Part shown: one piece after another, positions 17,456 through 26,862 of the stretch
Layout: every line of letters begins with the position of its first letter
Position numbering within the stretch: position 1 is the first letter of the stretch
NCBI GenBank assembly: GCA_963749575.1
Contig: CAVVNM010000020.1
Location: 1-64,000, forward strand
Source of the DNA: JAMXLO01 sp963749575
Lineage (GTDB): Bacteria; Pseudomonadota; Alphaproteobacteria; Acetobacterales; Acetobacteraceae
Direction of reading: 5' to 3'
Length of the DNA stretch: 64,000 nt
The notes under the pieces: generated by a model
The model's input: the letters and a program-made list of their open reading frames with translations, nothing else
Told to the model about the DNA's origin: nothing
Databases searched by the model: none
Program-made: the position numbers and the translations under genes

Positions 17456-19287
17456 ATAAACTGGAACGCCTCCCAGGGTCCCAGGGCGCTCCGCGACAGG
17501 GTGACGCGGCCATCGATCTCCGCACATAGGAAGCGCCCCGCACTCCGGAGGCCGAACTTTGGATCGCCGTCACCCTGGATCGGTGTGATTGCAAACGCCT
17601 CCCCAGGCTCGGTCGATTGGCCGAGATAGGACCTATCGGGCAGGTTCTCGAAAGACGCAACGGTGATTCCGTGTTGGGTCCCGTCCGGCGCAACATGGAC
17701 TAGGTACGCTGTCTCATTATCTTCGGCTGCGAACAGATTCGCTGGACATAGATCGTCGTTTCCATGCCTCAGCATTCCGCGCTCTGTATCCGCAAATACT
17801 ACGGTCCCCCAATGCGTCTTGATGCGGTGGCGCCGAGCCTCCGACAGCCGTCGCTCGTAAGGTATGTCGAATGCTGCGAGACGCAGTTTATTCACCGTTT
17901 CGCTCGCTTTCTCTGTAACACGCTGTTCCAGCATACTGACGCGCCATGCCTGCACTGTCGCTAACGACTCAGCGACAGTTGGAATGTCAAAGCTCGTAAT
18001 TTGCCCATCGTATATCTCTACCGCGCCGAGATTCATCTCGTCATAATTTTTGGGGCCAAAATGCAGGCCGATGCGGCCGGTATATTTTGCCAAACAGACC
18101 CAAGTGCAGACGTTGTCCATAATGTAGAGAAAGCTGAACACGTCAAAGGCAACGTCCGGTCCTGCACTTCCTACCGGACCCGGGTAGCCGAGCTCATAAA
18201 AAAAGCGTCGGGCTGGCTCATAGAATTCCGGTCGATCTCGGCCGTTGCATCGGTAATAAGCGTGGCGGCAAATGGCAAAATACGCATCAAGAAAGCCTGC
18301 CATTCTTTCGTAGGTCCGCCGACTAAATCCGATGCCCCATTTGAAGAGACCCATGCGCACGACGGCCGAGGCTCGCTGACGCTGCGCCGAAAGGTCACGT
18401 ACTTGAACCGGCACGCCGCCTACCAAGCCAATCAGCGGATTTTCCGCGGCCTGCGTAAGGAGCTGCACAATCGTTGCAAGATAATGCTCGGAAAGGACAA
18501 GATCTTCCTCGAAGAATACGAATGCATCCGCATCCGAAGTCTTGACGTGCTCGAATATGCGCTCGCAGTTGCCTACAATGCCAAGGTTTGTCTTCGCGGC
18601 AACTAATTTTGCATGCGGAAGTTCCGCCAGGAAGACCTCGGCAGAACGCCGGCACAACTCCGGATCCGCGATCGGCGGGCCGACTTCTACAATCGGCGAA
18701 TCCTGGAACAGATAAACCCGTAGCCGCAAGTGTTCCACTCCGACTTGCCGTGCCAGGCTCTGTGCCAACTGACACAGCAGTTCCGGACGGCCGAGGGCGG
18801 TGACCATTATGTCAAGCGATGTAATCGCGTTGCCCACGTTCTCCCCTGCCTTGCCCACGTTCACCCCTGCCTTGCCCACGTTTCCCCCCGCGTAGCTCGA
18901 TACGCTTCTGATATAGGTCAATTGCATTGCACCGCTGACCTTCAGCGCGCATTGCCCACCAAGGCGGTCTATCGCGGCGATGCTATATCGTTCCTGTAGG
19001 ATATCGTCGACGCTGAATTCAAACCCGACATCAATCTCGAATCGCCATACCCTGGGTCTCGCCTCGATAAACGTCTTCGTCGTGCAAATGGGCTCGCCAT
19101 TTTTTAGAACGACGACTGAAGCTGGCGGGCGATCAGACACCTGCCGCACGTGCGTCACCATTCCGAAGGCTCGACTGCCCCTAAATTCGTACCAGCCCTG
19201 ATATATTGACCCATAGCGAGTGATTGGGTCGGCCCAACCGCCTTGCAGTGCGGATCGGACCCGCGACAGCAGATTGAATGCCCTCAC
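17434..19287 (-). CDS. Large glycosyltransferase with C-terminal beta-trefoil-like domain
   Basis: A 617-residue protein in three parts. Residues 1-130 form a beta-rich accessory domain (VVVLKNGEPICTTKTF, VWRFEIDVGFEF). A linker of 21-bp tandem repeats (NVGKAG units) follows. Residues 155-460 form a GT-A glycosyltransferase with LDIMVTALGRPELL, FVFFEEDLVLSEHYL (the DxD-like acidic motif EED) and GWGIGF-like KWGIGFSRR, reminiscent of GNT-I-type enzymes. Residues 490-610 look like a fascin or ricin trefoil (GTVVFADTERGMLRHG, GRFLCAEIDGRVTLSR). The final LEPAVG and stop come from the adjacent IS; the native tail was about 15 residues and is now at 15737-15790. It probably builds the same surface glycan as the plus-strand genes. 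Confidence 0.75.
   Translation of the reverse strand: MRAFNLLSRVRSALQGGWADPITRYGSIYQGWYEFRGSRAFGMVTHVRQVSDRPPASVVVLKNGEPICTTKTFIEARPRVWRFEIDVGFEFSVDDILQERYSIAAIDRLGGQCALKVSGAMQLTYIRSVSSYAGGNVGKAGVNVGKAGENVGNAITSLDIMVTALGRPELLCQLAQSLARQVGVEHLRLRVYLFQDSPIVEVGPPIADPELCRRSAEVFLAELPHAKLVAAKTNLGIVGNCERIFEHVKTSDADAFVFFEEDLVLSEHYLATIVQLLTQAAENPLIGLVGGVPVQVRDLSAQRQRASAVVRMGLFKWGIGFSRRTYERMAGFLDAYFAICRHAYYRCNGRDRPEFYEPARRFFYELGYPGPVGSAGPDVAFDVFSFLYIMDNVCTWVCLAKYTGRIGLHFGPKNYDEMNLGAVEIYDGQITSFDIPTVAESLATVQAWRVSMLEQRVTEKASETVNKLRLAAFDIPYERRLSEARRHRIKTHWGTVVFADTERGMLRHGNDDLCPANLFAAEDNETAYLVHVAPDGTQHGITVASFENLPDRSYLGQSTEPGEAFAITPIQGDGDPKFGLRSAGRFLCAEIDGRVTLSRSALGPWEAFQFILEPAVG
18830..18892. repeat. Three in-frame 21-bp tandem repeats
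   Basis: Copies at 18830-18850, 18851-18871 and 18872-18892 share TTGCCCACGTT followed by a C-rich stretch. On the coding (minus) strand they give NVGKAG-type heptads between the accessory and catalytic domains. Copies one and two differ by one base; the third has diverged more. They are a likely site of slippage, changing linker length in steps of seven residues. Confidence 0.85.
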
Positions 19288-19346
19288 GGCGTCCTACCCC
19301 CGCAGTTTGCGGGATCAACATGGTTAAGCAAAACTGATCCCGATCG

Positions 19347-19979
19347 TCATCGCACTTCGTATTTCCGGATATCCGAGAAGCGAAAAACGAAATTTGGCTC
19401 CTGTAGCGCATCTTGGGTGCTTTGGGATCGGCCACATGATCTAAAGTCCGTCACAAAGCTTCCCGAAAACCGCACCTGATCTCCCGCGGACAGACCGGCT
19501 GCCGCCGGGTACAGGGCAGAACCCGGGTGGATCAATGTCCCGGTCTGATCACCCGAGAATTCGGTTCGAACAACAATATGTGGAGATATGTTCACCAGGA
19601 TCACCCGCTTCCTGCTAACGTTCGAATCAAACGCATTCGCAATTTTTCCCGTCCAACCGGCTGCATCCACCAAAGTCTTGCACAGCTCCCTACGTAAGAA
19701 CTCCAGCTGCCGCTCATCCTGCTGCTCAGCCGCATCAGCTCTGATTTTGTTGATTGCCGCGACAAACTGAATTTGGTCAGCCGGCATGGGCGGAGCACCC
19801 CAGCGCCACGCCAAATTGCTATATGCATCGGTGTTATACAGAACGATCAGGCCTGCACCAAGAGATGCCAATATGCCGAGCGTGACGGCCTGTTTCCTCG
19901 TGAGGTTGGCAATGGCCGATACCAGAAGAACCGGCGTTAGCATCGTGATCATTATGCCGGCGAGATACAGTCTTCCCAT
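19347..19979 (-). CDS. Membrane-anchored protein of unknown function
   Basis: A 210-residue protein with two hydrophobic segments near the N-terminus (about 5-25 and 33-50) and then a soluble, probably periplasmic domain. That domain has a helical part (QIQFVAAINKIRADAAEQ) and a beta-rich end (KRVILVNISPHIVV, DQVRFSGSFVTDF). I do not recognise a family. It lies upstream of the large glycosyltransferase on the same strand, 59 bases away, and may be co-transcribed. It could serve in export or anchoring of the glycan. Confidence 0.6.
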   Translation of the reverse strand: MGRLYLAGIMITMLTPVLLVSAIANLTRKQAVTLGILASLGAGLIVLYNTDAYSNLAWRWGAPPMPADQIQFVAAINKIRADAAEQQDERQLEFLRRELCKTLVDAAGWTGKIANAFDSNVSRKRVILVNISPHIVVRTEFSGDQTGTLIHPGSALYPAAAGLSAGDQVRFSGSFVTDFRSCGRSQSTQDALQEPNFVFRFSDIRKYEVR

Positions 19980-20255
19980 GGCACGTTCTTCTTCGCAGCT
20001 ACATCATCTGCAATTGGCGGCGTACCAGCTGCAGGTTCCGCAGCAAGCGAATCAGATCAGAGCGTCGCCGCACTCGGCGGTAAACCGTACGCGTTTTGCA
20101 CCGGCGTACCCACCCGCCGACCGGGCGAGACAATCGTTTCCGATCCGAGTCGCGGTGCCGAGGTCAACTATCAATCATCCTTACTACCCATTGACATCAG
20201 CCACCCTAACACCCACATCCGCCCCTTTCACCGCCGCAAGGGGCCGCCCGACATC

Positions 20256-20969
20256 ATGCTTACCCTCCCGAACCTCCCAGACTCCACCGCCCGCGAGGTG
20301 TTCGCCAGGCTCCGCGCCACCCTCGAGATGCTCCCCGCCGACACCCCGGAAGCCCGCGCCGCCCGCGACGACGACGCCATGCGCGCGGTCGCCGCCTTGC
20401 ACCCCACCGACCCGCTGGAGGCCCGGCTCGCCGCCGACATCGTCGGGCTCGAGGCCTACGCCACCGACTGCCTCCGCCTCGCCGGCGCATTCCACGCCGA
20501 CCTCGCCGTCACCCTGCGCTGCCGCGCCCAGGCCACCGCCATGTTCCGCCAGATGCGCGGCCTGCTGCGCGAGTACCGCAGCGCCCAGGCGGCGCGCGAC
20601 AAGGCCCTGGCCGAGCTGCATCCTGCCACTATGGAGCGCGCCGGCTACTGGTTCCGCGAGACCGTGGTTCCCGAATCCCCGCCGCCGACCGTGCCTGCGC
20701 CGGCGCCGCAACCCGCCGCGCCGTCCCCCGCCGCGACTTCGCCCACGCCTGGCCCCGACCGCGATCGCGGCTTCGAGGACCTCACCGAGGTCGAGCAGTA
20801 CGCCCTGCTGCATCCCCGCCGCGCCGCGCTGATCCGGGCTGCGGGCGGCCTGCCGGCACGCTGCGACTTCGGACCGCCCGAGCCGGAGCTCGTCGAGGGG
20901 CTGGTCCACGGCACCAGCCCGATCCTGCTGGCACTCGACCGCCCGGCGCTGGCGGTCGCCGCGGAATGA
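20256..20969 (+). CDS. Hypothetical protein with helical N-terminus and Pro/Ala-rich linker
   Basis: A 237-residue protein. Residues 1-135 are helical, with repeated Cys/Arg-containing segments (CLRLAGAFHADLAVTLRCRA), followed by a proline-rich linker (about 143-175) and a short acidic C-terminal part. No signal peptide or transmembrane segment is visible. The codon use fits the chromosome. I do not recognise a function; proteins of this look are common orphans in Acetobacteraceae, as I remember them. It stands alone between opposing genes. Confidence 0.6.
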   Translation: MLTLPNLPDSTAREVFARLRATLEMLPADTPEARAARDDDAMRAVAALHPTDPLEARLAADIVGLEAYATDCLRLAGAFHADLAVTLRCRAQATAMFRQMRGLLREYRSAQAARDKALAELHPATMERAGYWFRETVVPESPPPTVPAPAPQPAAPSPAATSPTPGPDRDRGFEDLTEVEQYALLHPRRAALIRAAGGLPARCDFGPPEPELVEGLVHGTSPILLALDRPALAVAAE

Positions 20970-21106
20970 CCTGCGTCTCACCCGCGACGCCACCGTCTCG
21001 CTGCACGCTACAATGAGACGCCCATTGGACCGCCCGCGGCTCGCCTCATCGTCGTGGCCCGGTTCGGCCCCGCCAGCCCATGGCGCTGACCGGCCGGCCA
21101 CGCCTG

Positions 21107-21355
21107 CTAGCCCCCCCCGATCTTCGGAATCAGCACGATCTCGCTCTCCGGCCGCAACTGCGCCGCATACGCGTCCTGGAAGATCTCACCATCGATCGCC
21201 ACCGCCATCCCCTCCTCCACCTGCTTCCCCAGGCCGGGAAACCGCTGGTCCAGTTCCAGCACCAGGCGCCGAAAGGTTGTAGCCGCCACCTCGAGTTCCG
21301 CTTGGCCGCCGGTGAACCGCCGGCCAGCGTCGCCCGTGATGACGACCCTCGGCAT
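21107..21355 (-). CDS. MoaD/ThiS-like ubiquitin-fold protein
   Basis: An 82-residue protein beginning MPRVVITGDAGRRFTGGQ and ending PESEIVLIPKIGGG, with the C-terminal Gly-Gly that beta-grasp sulfur carriers need for adenylation and thiocarboxylation. Its ATG at 21355 coincides with the last base of the Mo-subunit stop, so it is the last gene of the oxidoreductase operon. A role in supplying or sulfurating the molybdenum cofactor of that enzyme is plausible but inferred from position; it could also serve another sulfur pathway. Confidence 0.75.
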   Translation of the reverse strand: MPRVVITGDAGRRFTGGQAELEVAATTFRRLVLELDQRFPGLGKQVEEGMAVAIDGEIFQDAYAAQLRPESEIVLIPKIGGG

Positions 21356-23632
21356 CAGTCGTCGCCGTTCGCCATGTCCAGCGCCTTGCGGACCTTCGGC
21401 GGCGACATCGGCAGGCTGGCCAGGCGCAGCCCGATCGCGTCGCGGATCGCGTTGCCGACCGCGGCCATCGGCGGGATGATCGGCACCTCGCCCACGCCGC
21501 GCGCGCCGAACGGATGGCGCGGGTTGGGCACCTCGACCAGGATCGCCTCGATCATCGGCAGGTCGGAGGCCACCGGGCAGCGGTAGTCGAGGAACCCGGG
21601 GTTATCCATCTTGCCGTCCTTGTCGTAGATGTACTCCTCGTTCAGCGCCCAGCCGATGCCCTGCACGGCGCCGCCCTGGATCTGGCCTTCCACGTAGGAC
21701 GGGTGGATGGCGCGGCCGACGTCCTGCACCGCGGTGTAGCGGACGATGGTGACCTGGCCGGTCTCCTTGTCTACCTCCACGTCGCAGATATGGGCGCCGA
21801 AGCCGGGGCCCGCGCCTTGCGCGTTCACCGACACTTCGGACGTCACCGGGCCGCCGGTGCGCGCCGCCTTCAGCGCGATCTCGGCGAGCGACAGCGGCTC
21901 GAACGCCCCGGCGTTGGTGCCGGCCGGGAACGCCTGGCCGTCGCGCCAGTCCACCGCATCGGGGGTGATGTCCCAGATCATCGCGGCGCGCTGCTTGAGC
22001 TGGTCCACCACCTTCTCGGCCGCCATGGTCGCCGCCATGCCGGTGGCGAAAGTGACGCGGGAGCCGCCGGTGACGTGGGTGAAGCCGATCGAGGCGGTAT
22101 CGGCCACGATCGTCCGCACCTTCTCGGCCGGAATCTGCAGCGCCTCGGCCACCATCATGCCGATCGAGGCGCGCGAGCCGCCGATGTCGGGGCTGCCCGA
22201 CACCGCCACCACCGTGCCGTCCTCGGCCACGTGCACCGCGGCCGAGGAACTCGCCGCCGATGTTGAACCAGAAGCCGGTGGCGATGCCACGCCCCTGGCC
22301 CGGCTTCAGCGGCGACTTCCAATGCGCGCTGTTCTTCGCCGCCTCCAGCGTGGCGAGGTAGCCGATGTTCTGGTGGGTCGGCCCGTAGTGGGTCTTGGTG
22401 CCGCTCTTGGCGCCGTTCTTCTCGCGGATCTCGATCGGGTCCATGCCCAGCTTGCGCGCCAGGTCGTCGAGCGCGCACTCCACCGCGAACGAGGCGATCG
22501 GCGCGCCGGGTGCGCGATAGGCCGCGACCTTCGGGCGGTTGCTCACCACGTCGTAACCAAGGACCTCGATGTTCGGCAGGTCGTACATCGCGAAGCCGCA
22601 CATGCAGCCGGGCTGGATCGGCGAGCCGGGGAACGCGCCGGCTTGGTACTTCAGCACGTGCCTGGCGGCGACGATGGTGCCGTCCTTCTTGGCGCCCAGC
22701 TTCACTTCCATGGTGGCGCCGGAGGTCGGACCGGAGGCGCGGAACACCTCTTCGCGCGTCATCTGCATCTTCACCGGCCGGCCCGTCTTCTTCGACAGCG
22801 CGAGCGCCAGCGGCTCCAGATACACCAGCGTCTTGCCGCCGAAGCCGCCGCCGATCTCCGCCGGGGTGCAGCGGATGTTGGAGATGTCGATCCCGAGCAG
22901 CTTGGCCACGTAGGAGCGCACCATGAAGTGGCCCTGGCTGGAGCTGAACACCGTGCACTGGCCATCCGCGCCGTACGAGCACAGACAGGCATGCGGCTCG
23001 ATATACGCCTGGTGCACCGGCTCGGTGGTATAGCGGCCCTCGACGATCACGTCGGCTTCCCTGAAGCCGGCCTCGACATCGCCCTTGTTGAAGTACACCC
23101 GCTTGGCGATGTTGGACGGCTTGGTCGGCTTCGGTTCGACGTTCGCCGTGAACAGGTCCTCGTGCAACACCGGCGCGTCGTCCTTCATCGCGTCTTCGAC
23201 GTCGATGACATACGGCAGCACCTCGTACTTCACGTCGATCAACGCGAGCGCCTCGTCGCAGATCGCCTGCGAGATGGCCGCCACCGCGGCGACCGCGTGT
23301 CCCTCGTACAGCGCCTTGTCGCGCGCCATGCAGTTGCGCGACAGGTCACGGAAGTTCATCGGCCCCTCGCCGACGAACGCCTCTTCCGATTCGATGTTCG
23401 GCAGGTCGGCGGCGGTGATCACCGCGCGCACGCCCGGCAGCTTCAGCGCCTTCGACGCGTCGATCGCCACGATGCGCGCATGCGCGTGCGGCGAACGCTT
23501 CACCTTGCCCCACAGCATGCCGGGCAGCACCATGTCCGCTCCGAACATGGCGCGGCCGGTGACCTTATCGACGCCGTCAGGACGGACCGGGCGGGTGCCG
23601 ACAACTCTCAGATCGGTGCCAAGGTAGTTCAT
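21355..23632 (-). CDS. Xanthine-dehydrogenase-family molybdopterin-binding subunit (frameshifted)
   Basis: The large subunit, about 758 residues, of a molybdenum hydroxylase (xanthine, aldehyde, CO or aromatic-CoA type). It starts MNYLGTDLRVVGTRPVRPDG. The typical motifs are PHAHARI, AEIGGGFGGKTLVYLEP and VSNRPKVAAYRAPGAP. A one-base shift near 22245 (after FNIGGEF) moves to the frame with HVTGGSRVTFATGMA and GARGVGEVPIIPP, whose Glu is the position of the catalytic base in the family. The start overlaps the 2Fe-2S gene by ATGA. The AYRAPG phrase differs from the CO-dehydrogenase active-site loop, so CO oxidation is unlikely; the substrate is unknown. Confidence 0.85.
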
Positions 23633-24114
23633 TGGACTGCTTCTCCTCGGATTTCGGCGGCGGCATCCATCACGGCGCGGATGATCTTGTCATAGCCCGT
23701 GCAGCGGCAGAGGTTGCCGGCGAGCCAATAGCGCGCCTCGGTCTCCGTCGGGTTGGGGTTCTCGTCGAGCAGCGCCTTGGTCGCGACGATGAACCCCGGT
23801 GTGCAGAACCCGCATTGCAGCGCGGCATGTTCCAGGAACTTCTGCTGCACGGGGTGCAGATGATCGCCCTGGGCGATGCCCTCGATGGTGGTGATCGTCT
23901 TGCCTTCGGCCTCGACGCCCAGCATCAGGCAGGAGCAGACGATCTTGCCGTCCAGGATGATCGTGCAGGCGCCGCAATCGCCCGAGGCGCAGCCTTCCTT
24001 GCTGCCGGTCAGCCCCAGCACGTCGCGCAGCGTATCCAACATGGTCTGCTGCGTCTCGCACAGGAACTCGACCGGCTCGCCGTTGATCGTGGTTGATACG
24101 TGATGCTTGCTCAT
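23629..24114 (-). CDS. 2Fe-2S small subunit of molybdenum hydroxylase
   Basis: A 161-residue protein that carries electrons between the Mo centre and FAD. The plant-type cluster ligands are in CASGDCGACT with an outlying Cys in KIVCSC. The second cluster is in QCGFCTPG and NLCRCTGY. The gene is complete and in frame. Its start abuts the FAD subunit stop at 24114 and its stop overlaps the large-subunit start. Confidence 0.95.
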   Translation of the reverse strand: MSKHHVSTTINGEPVEFLCETQQTMLDTLRDVLGLTGSKEGCASGDCGACTIILDGKIVCSCLMLGVEAEGKTITTIEGIAQGDHLHPVQQKFLEHAALQCGFCTPGFIVATKALLDENPNPTETEARYWLAGNLCRCTGYDKIIRAVMDAAAEIRGEAVQ

Positions 24115-25016
24115 CAGTGAGTCTTCCCTTGAGATTTACCCGCGTCTGTTTTCCCTTGGGCGCGGTCGAACGCGATGGCGGCCACGCGACGTGCCAGCAC
24201 GCCGGCCACCTTGATGCGATATTCGATCGTTCCGCGCTTGTCGTTGATCGGCTTGCACGCCGCGCGTGCCGCCGCATCCAGTTTCGCCAGCGTGTCGGCG
24301 TCGAGCGTATGGCCGATCAGCGCATCGGCCGCGTCCTTCACCAACAGCACCGTCGGCGCCACCGCGCCAAGCCCGACGCGCGCCGCGGTGCAGACGCCGT
24401 TCGCATCGAGCGTTACGCTGATGCCGCAGCCGACCACGGCGATGTCCATTTCGGTCCGCGGAATGAACCGCAGGTAGGCGTCGCCCGAGCGGGGTGGCCG
24501 CGGCGGGAACCTGAACTCCAGGATGAACTCGTCCTTGGCGAGCGAGGTACGGCCAGGCGCGGTGGGGATCTGCTCCACCGGGACCTCGCGGCGTCCCTTG
24601 CCGCCGACCACCACGGCGATCGCGCCGGCGGCGTACATGGCCGGCACGCTGTCGGCGGCCGGCGAGGCGTTGCACAGGTTGCCGGCCAGCGAGCAGCGGC
24701 CTTGGATCTGGGTGGAGCCGATCAGATCGAGCGCCTCGACCACCCCGGGCCACGCCTTGTTCAGCCCCGGGTGCGCCTCGACGACGGCGCCGGGCGTCGC
24801 GGCGCCGATGACAAATCCGCCACCTTCCTCACGGATGCCGACGATGCCGGGGATCTGCTTGGTATCCACGATCAGGTCCGGTTTCATGCGGCCCGACCGC
24901 ATCTGTACCAGCAGATCGGTCCCGCCCGACAGGACCTTCGCCAGACCGGAAGTCCCGGCCAGCAGCTTGACGGCCTCGTCGACCGTCGAGGGTGCAGCAT
25001 AGTTGAGCGTTGGCAT
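24114..25016 (-). CDS. FAD-binding middle subunit of molybdenum hydroxylase
   Basis: About 300 residues from ATG 25016 (MPTLNYAAPSTVDEA), preferred over the longer reading because GGGAGCAC lies just upstream. FAD-binding features are LSGGTDLLVQMRSG near 28 and IQGRCSLAGNLCNASPAADS near 100. A C-terminal CO-dehydrogenase flavoprotein domain follows. It is the first gene of a four-gene minus-strand operon with overlapping or touching junctions (FAD, 2Fe-2S, Mo, ubiquitin-like). Confidence 0.93.
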   Translation of the reverse strand: MPTLNYAAPSTVDEAVKLLAGTSGLAKVLSGGTDLLVQMRSGRMKPDLIVDTKQIPGIVGIREEGGGFVIGAATPGAVVEAHPGLNKAWPGVVEALDLIGSTQIQGRCSLAGNLCNASPAADSVPAMYAAGAIAVVVGGKGRREVPVEQIPTAPGRTSLAKDEFILEFRFPPRPPRSGDAYLRFIPRTEMDIAVVGCGISVTLDANGVCTAARVGLGAVAPTVLLVKDAADALIGHTLDADTLAKLDAAARAACKPINDKRGTIEYRIKVAGVLARRVAAIAFDRAQGKTDAGKSQGKTH

Positions 25017-25183
25017 TCGTGCTCCCGATGTTTGCGCGCGTTGACCGGCCCGGTCCAACGCCGGTCCAGATTGTGAGGCCCCAAGGTTAGGCGATCAGTC
25101 CTGCCGGGTCGAGAGGCGGCAGGGTCCGCACGCGCTACAGTGCACAGCGGGCGCTTTCCAGGTCAGCGAGCCTGGCAGTCGTA

Positions 25184-25230
25184 TTCTCCCCGGACCCCGT
25201 CCCGCAAGGGGAGAGGGAGACCCCTCCCCC
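25184..25230. repeat. REP-like G/C-rich intergenic repeat (single arm)
   Basis: The core CCCGCAAGGGGAG with flanking CCCC blocks is the same unit that occurs as an inverted pair at 45290-45386. It lies between the Mo-hydroxylase operon start and the phosphoesterase stop. Confidence 0.6.
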
Positions 25231-25234
25231 ACCG

Positions 25235-26509
25235 CTAGCCGGTGAAATGCACCAGCTTGCGCGCCTTCAGATCGACCGTGACGAAATCGTCCGGCGTCTT
25301 GGCCGCGTTGCCGTCACTCGCCGGGTGGTACTCGATGCGCAGCTGCGTCTGGGTCACCACGACGCGCAGATACCCGTAGTCCTGGTCGTCGTAATTCTCC
25401 AGCGTCACCTTGTCGGCGTGGCCGGCGACCGGCAGTTGCTGCGGCGTGCGCAGCGGGGTCGCCCCCTGCTTCGCGAGTTTCGCCAGCCCGTGCCCGCCGT
25501 TGCCGCAGATAAGGTAGGGGATCTGCGTCGCTCCGTGATGGCGGGTGAACCGCTGGTAGTTGTGCGCGTGCGCCGACAGCACGGCATGCGGCCAGACGCC
25601 GGCCGCGGTACAGGCGGCATCGATCTGCGCCATCATGTCCGGGCTCCAGCCGTGCTTGCTGCCGGCGGTGTAGGCCGGATGGTGGTGCGCCAGGATCACT
25701 GCGCCCGCGAACCCCTCCGAGTGGACGCGCTTCAGCGCCGTTTCCAGGTAGGTGAGCTGCGACTTGCCGATCGTGGGATCGGAGATCACGCCCGGGTCCT
25801 CCAGCGTGTTGCTGTACAGCGCGAGGATGCGGACGAACGGTGCCTCGAACGTGAAGAACACCCCGGGCTGAATCTGCGCCGTGCGCGACAAGCCACCCGC
25901 TTGCGGCACCACCTGGAAGCGGGATGCGCAAAAGTTGTCGAGGTACGCCTGCAGCGTCGGCGTGTTGCTGCCGGGCGGCACCATGCCGTCGTGATTGCCG
26001 GCAATTGCCAGGATCGGTGCCGGATAGTCGCGATACGGCTCGTAAAACTGGTCGTAATCGTACTGCGCCTCGCCGAAGCTGTAGATCATGTCGCCGAGGT
26101 GGAAAAAGAACGAGGGGCGCTGCTTCGGATCCGCGTCGTCGAAGTCGCTCACCAGCTTGTCAGCCACCCGGTTCTGCGTCTCCGGGCCACGCGTGCTCCC
26201 GGTGTCGCCGACGGCGTGGAACACCAGCTGGCCGGACGCGGTGATCTTGCCCACTGCGCCGGCGCCATTCCCGCCGAGCACGGCCGCCAACGTCAGCTTC
26301 GGCTCGGGAAGCCCGCGCGGTGGCGGGAACGGCAGCGCCGCGATCTTGTGCTCCTTGTTGAGCTCGTCGATCTGCTGGTAGATCGGATCGTCCGACGGAT
26401 GATGCACGACAAACTTGGTGGGATCGTTGGTCGGTTGCGGTTGGGCGAATACCGGATGATCGACTGCGCTCGGTTGCGTCGACGTGCGATGCTGCGGTGC
26501 ACGGCCCAT
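25235..26509 (-). CDS. Metallophosphoesterase (calcineurin-like)
   Basis: About 424 residues from ATG 26509 (AGGGAG eight bases upstream; a longer reading from 26581 lacks such a site). Dimetal ligands appear in order: GDTGS, HLGDMIYSFGE, AGNHDG, LAHHHPAY and SAHAHNYQR, the full calcineurin set. The N-terminal 100 residues are polar and look unstructured, and no signal peptide is visible, so it is probably cytoplasmic. It resembles purple-acid-phosphatase-like phosphoesterases; the substrate is unknown. Confidence 0.85.
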   Translation of the reverse strand: MGRAPQHRTSTQPSAVDHPVFAQPQPTNDPTKFVVHHPSDDPIYQQIDELNKEHKIAALPFPPPRGLPEPKLTLAAVLGGNGAGAVGKITASGQLVFHAVGDTGSTRGPETQNRVADKLVSDFDDADPKQRPSFFFHLGDMIYSFGEAQYDYDQFYEPYRDYPAPILAIAGNHDGMVPPGSNTPTLQAYLDNFCASRFQVVPQAGGLSRTAQIQPGVFFTFEAPFVRILALYSNTLEDPGVISDPTIGKSQLTYLETALKRVHSEGFAGAVILAHHHPAYTAGSKHGWSPDMMAQIDAACTAAGVWPHAVLSAHAHNYQRFTRHHGATQIPYLICGNGGHGLAKLAKQGATPLRTPQQLPVAGHADKVTLENYDDQDYGYLRVVVTQTQLRIEYHPASDGNAAKTPDDFVTVDLKARKLVHFTG

Positions 26510-26636
26510 GTCGGGTCTCCCTCGATCGGTTGCAATATGGTCCGGCTTTGTTACGCTCGTGTTGCCGGTCGGGCGATGCAATCATCGCGACGTTGCCCGA
26601 CCGTGTCTGAACTGGCCCACACGTTGGCCGCGCCCG

Positions 26637-26812
26637 TCACCGGGCGGCCAGCGCCTCCGGGTTGGTGACACGCACCGGTTTGCCGTCGAGAAAGGCCAGC
26701 ACGTTCTCCGCGCTCTGCGGGTAGAAGCTCACCCACGTCTCCTGCACGCCATAGCCCAGATGCGGCGTCATCACCACGTTGGGCGCGCTGCGCAGCGGAT
26801 GATTCAGCGGCG
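26637..26812 (-). pseudogene. 3'-end fragment of a D-2-hydroxyacid dehydrogenase (second copy)
   Basis: About 57 codons nearly identical in protein to the end of the complete gene at 28755: PLRSAPNVVMTPHLGYGVQE and FLDGKPVRVTNPEAL. At the DNA level the copies (about 26650-26805 and 28767-28920) match at most positions but differ at scattered bases, so this is not a very recent copy. It has no start and is out of context. It marks one edge of the three-gene cassette at 26863-28669. Confidence 0.85.
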
Positions 26813-26862
26813 ATCGACTGAAGATCGTGGAGTTGACGTCACAATACCTGCCCATGCCGCAT

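Noticed and set aside
18830..18892. Regularly spaced repeats resembling a tiny CRISPR array
   Set aside because: The units are directly adjacent without spacers, lie in frame inside a glycosyltransferase gene, and no cas genes are nearby.
21746..23695. A 649-residue plus-strand open frame
   Set aside because: It is the antisense of the molybdopterin subunit, with a His/Arg-rich composition and no family features.
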